DNA of 52,066 bases from Dehalococcoidales bacterium. Its GTDB lineage: Bacteria > Chloroflexota > Dehalococcoidia > Dehalococcoidales > UBA2162. The stretch lies in assembly GCA_030690265.1 (NCBI GenBank), contig JAUYHA010000142.1, forward strand, positions 1-52,066, given 5' to 3'. The position numbers were made by a program, and so were the translations under genes. Positions within the stretch are counted from its first letter, which is position 1. The number at the start of each line of letters is the position of its first letter. The notes below the pieces were generated by a model. That model did no database searches. It saw only the letters and a list, made by a program, of their open reading frames with translations, and was not told where the DNA came from. Of this stretch, positions 51,958-52,066 are shown in pieces.

Positions 51958-52004
51958 ATTCCGGCCCCGTATCAGGTACGGGATAAACTCCAGCCGGAAT
52001 CCAG
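51958..52004 (-). repeat. 47-base repeat, right copy of an exact inverted pair
   Basis: Exact reverse complement of 51287-51333. The pair brackets the ABM gene and the gene fragment, about 620 bases apart. Confidence 0.8.
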
Positions 52005-52032
52005 GCGATACCGGATGAGCCTACACGTCTGG

Positions 52033-52052
52033 ATACCGACTTTCGTCGGTAT
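52033..52052. repeat. Short hairpin at window end
   Basis: ATACCGAC (52033-52040) and GTCGGTAT (52045-52052) around TTTC. Probably part of the repeat that continues past the window. Confidence 0.5.
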
Positions 52053-52066
52053 GGTTAACCGAAAAT

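Overview
The window looks like a chromosomal segment of a strictly anaerobic, autotrophic (acetogen-type) bacterium. The gene set, gene order and intergenic repeats resemble Chloroflexota of the Dehalococcoidia type. No taxonomic marker (rRNA, ribosomal protein) is present, so the assignment is inference. Starts include ATG, GTG and several TTG, usually behind a good GGAGG-type ribosome binding site. I found no tRNA, rRNA, CRISPR array or transposase gene.

Region 1 (1-12.6 kb, minus strand) is one long branched-chain amino acid operon, read ilvD - [DUF2283/DUF4258 remnant] - ilvB - ilvH - ilvC - leuA - leuC - [insert] - leuD - leuB - cimA (cut by the window edge). CimA beside LeuA suggests isoleucine is made through citramalate, with the LeuBCD enzymes shared. 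Upstream of ilvD is a textbook attenuator that standard gene calling misses. It has a sigma70-type promoter, a 15-residue leader peptide with consecutive Val-Ile-Leu-Val-Ile-Val codons, and mutually exclusive antiterminator and terminator hairpins. Between leuC and leuD lies a probably acquired insert. It holds two unknown genes, a decayed second copy of the leuD start, short repeats and a hicAB toxin-antitoxin pair.

Region 2 (12.7-22.6 kb, plus strand) is a glycan cluster. It has a 1233-residue protein joining a GT2-type glycosyltransferase to a GH130-type phosphorylase, a two-domain GT4/six-hairpin protein, a LmbE-type deacetylase, another GT4, a six-hairpin glycosidase-like protein and a methyltransferase. 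The product is unknown.

Region 3 (22.6-29.5 kb) has an orphan VWA-domain protein on the minus strand. On the plus strand are a DUF1616 exported protein, two tandem GlmU-like nucleotidyltransferases and glmS, which fits UDP-GlcNAc-type precursor supply.

Region 4 (29.5-48.8 kb, plus strand) is a near-complete Wood-Ljungdahl island behind a strong promoter: fhs, acsV (RACo), cooC, folD, a 77-residue unknown protein, acsD, a Fur-family regulator with its own Fur-box promoter, acsA/cooS, acsB, acsC, acsE, a three-gene NADH-dehydrogenase (HoxU/NuoE/NuoF-like) module, metV, metF, a DUF3786 gene and mobA. Formate enters through Fhs, FolD makes methylene-THF, MetVF reduces it to methyl-THF, and AcsE passes the methyl group to the corrinoid protein AcsCD. 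AcsA and AcsB join it to CO and CoA. The diaphorase module between acsE and metV suggests that MetVF is supplied with electrons from NADH. Formate dehydrogenase is not in the window.

Region 5 (48.8-52.1 kb) is repeat-rich. It holds a Cys-containing small protein, an acyl-CoA carboxyltransferase subunit, an ABM-domain protein, a gene fragment, and several palindromic repeats including an exact 47-bp inverted pair.
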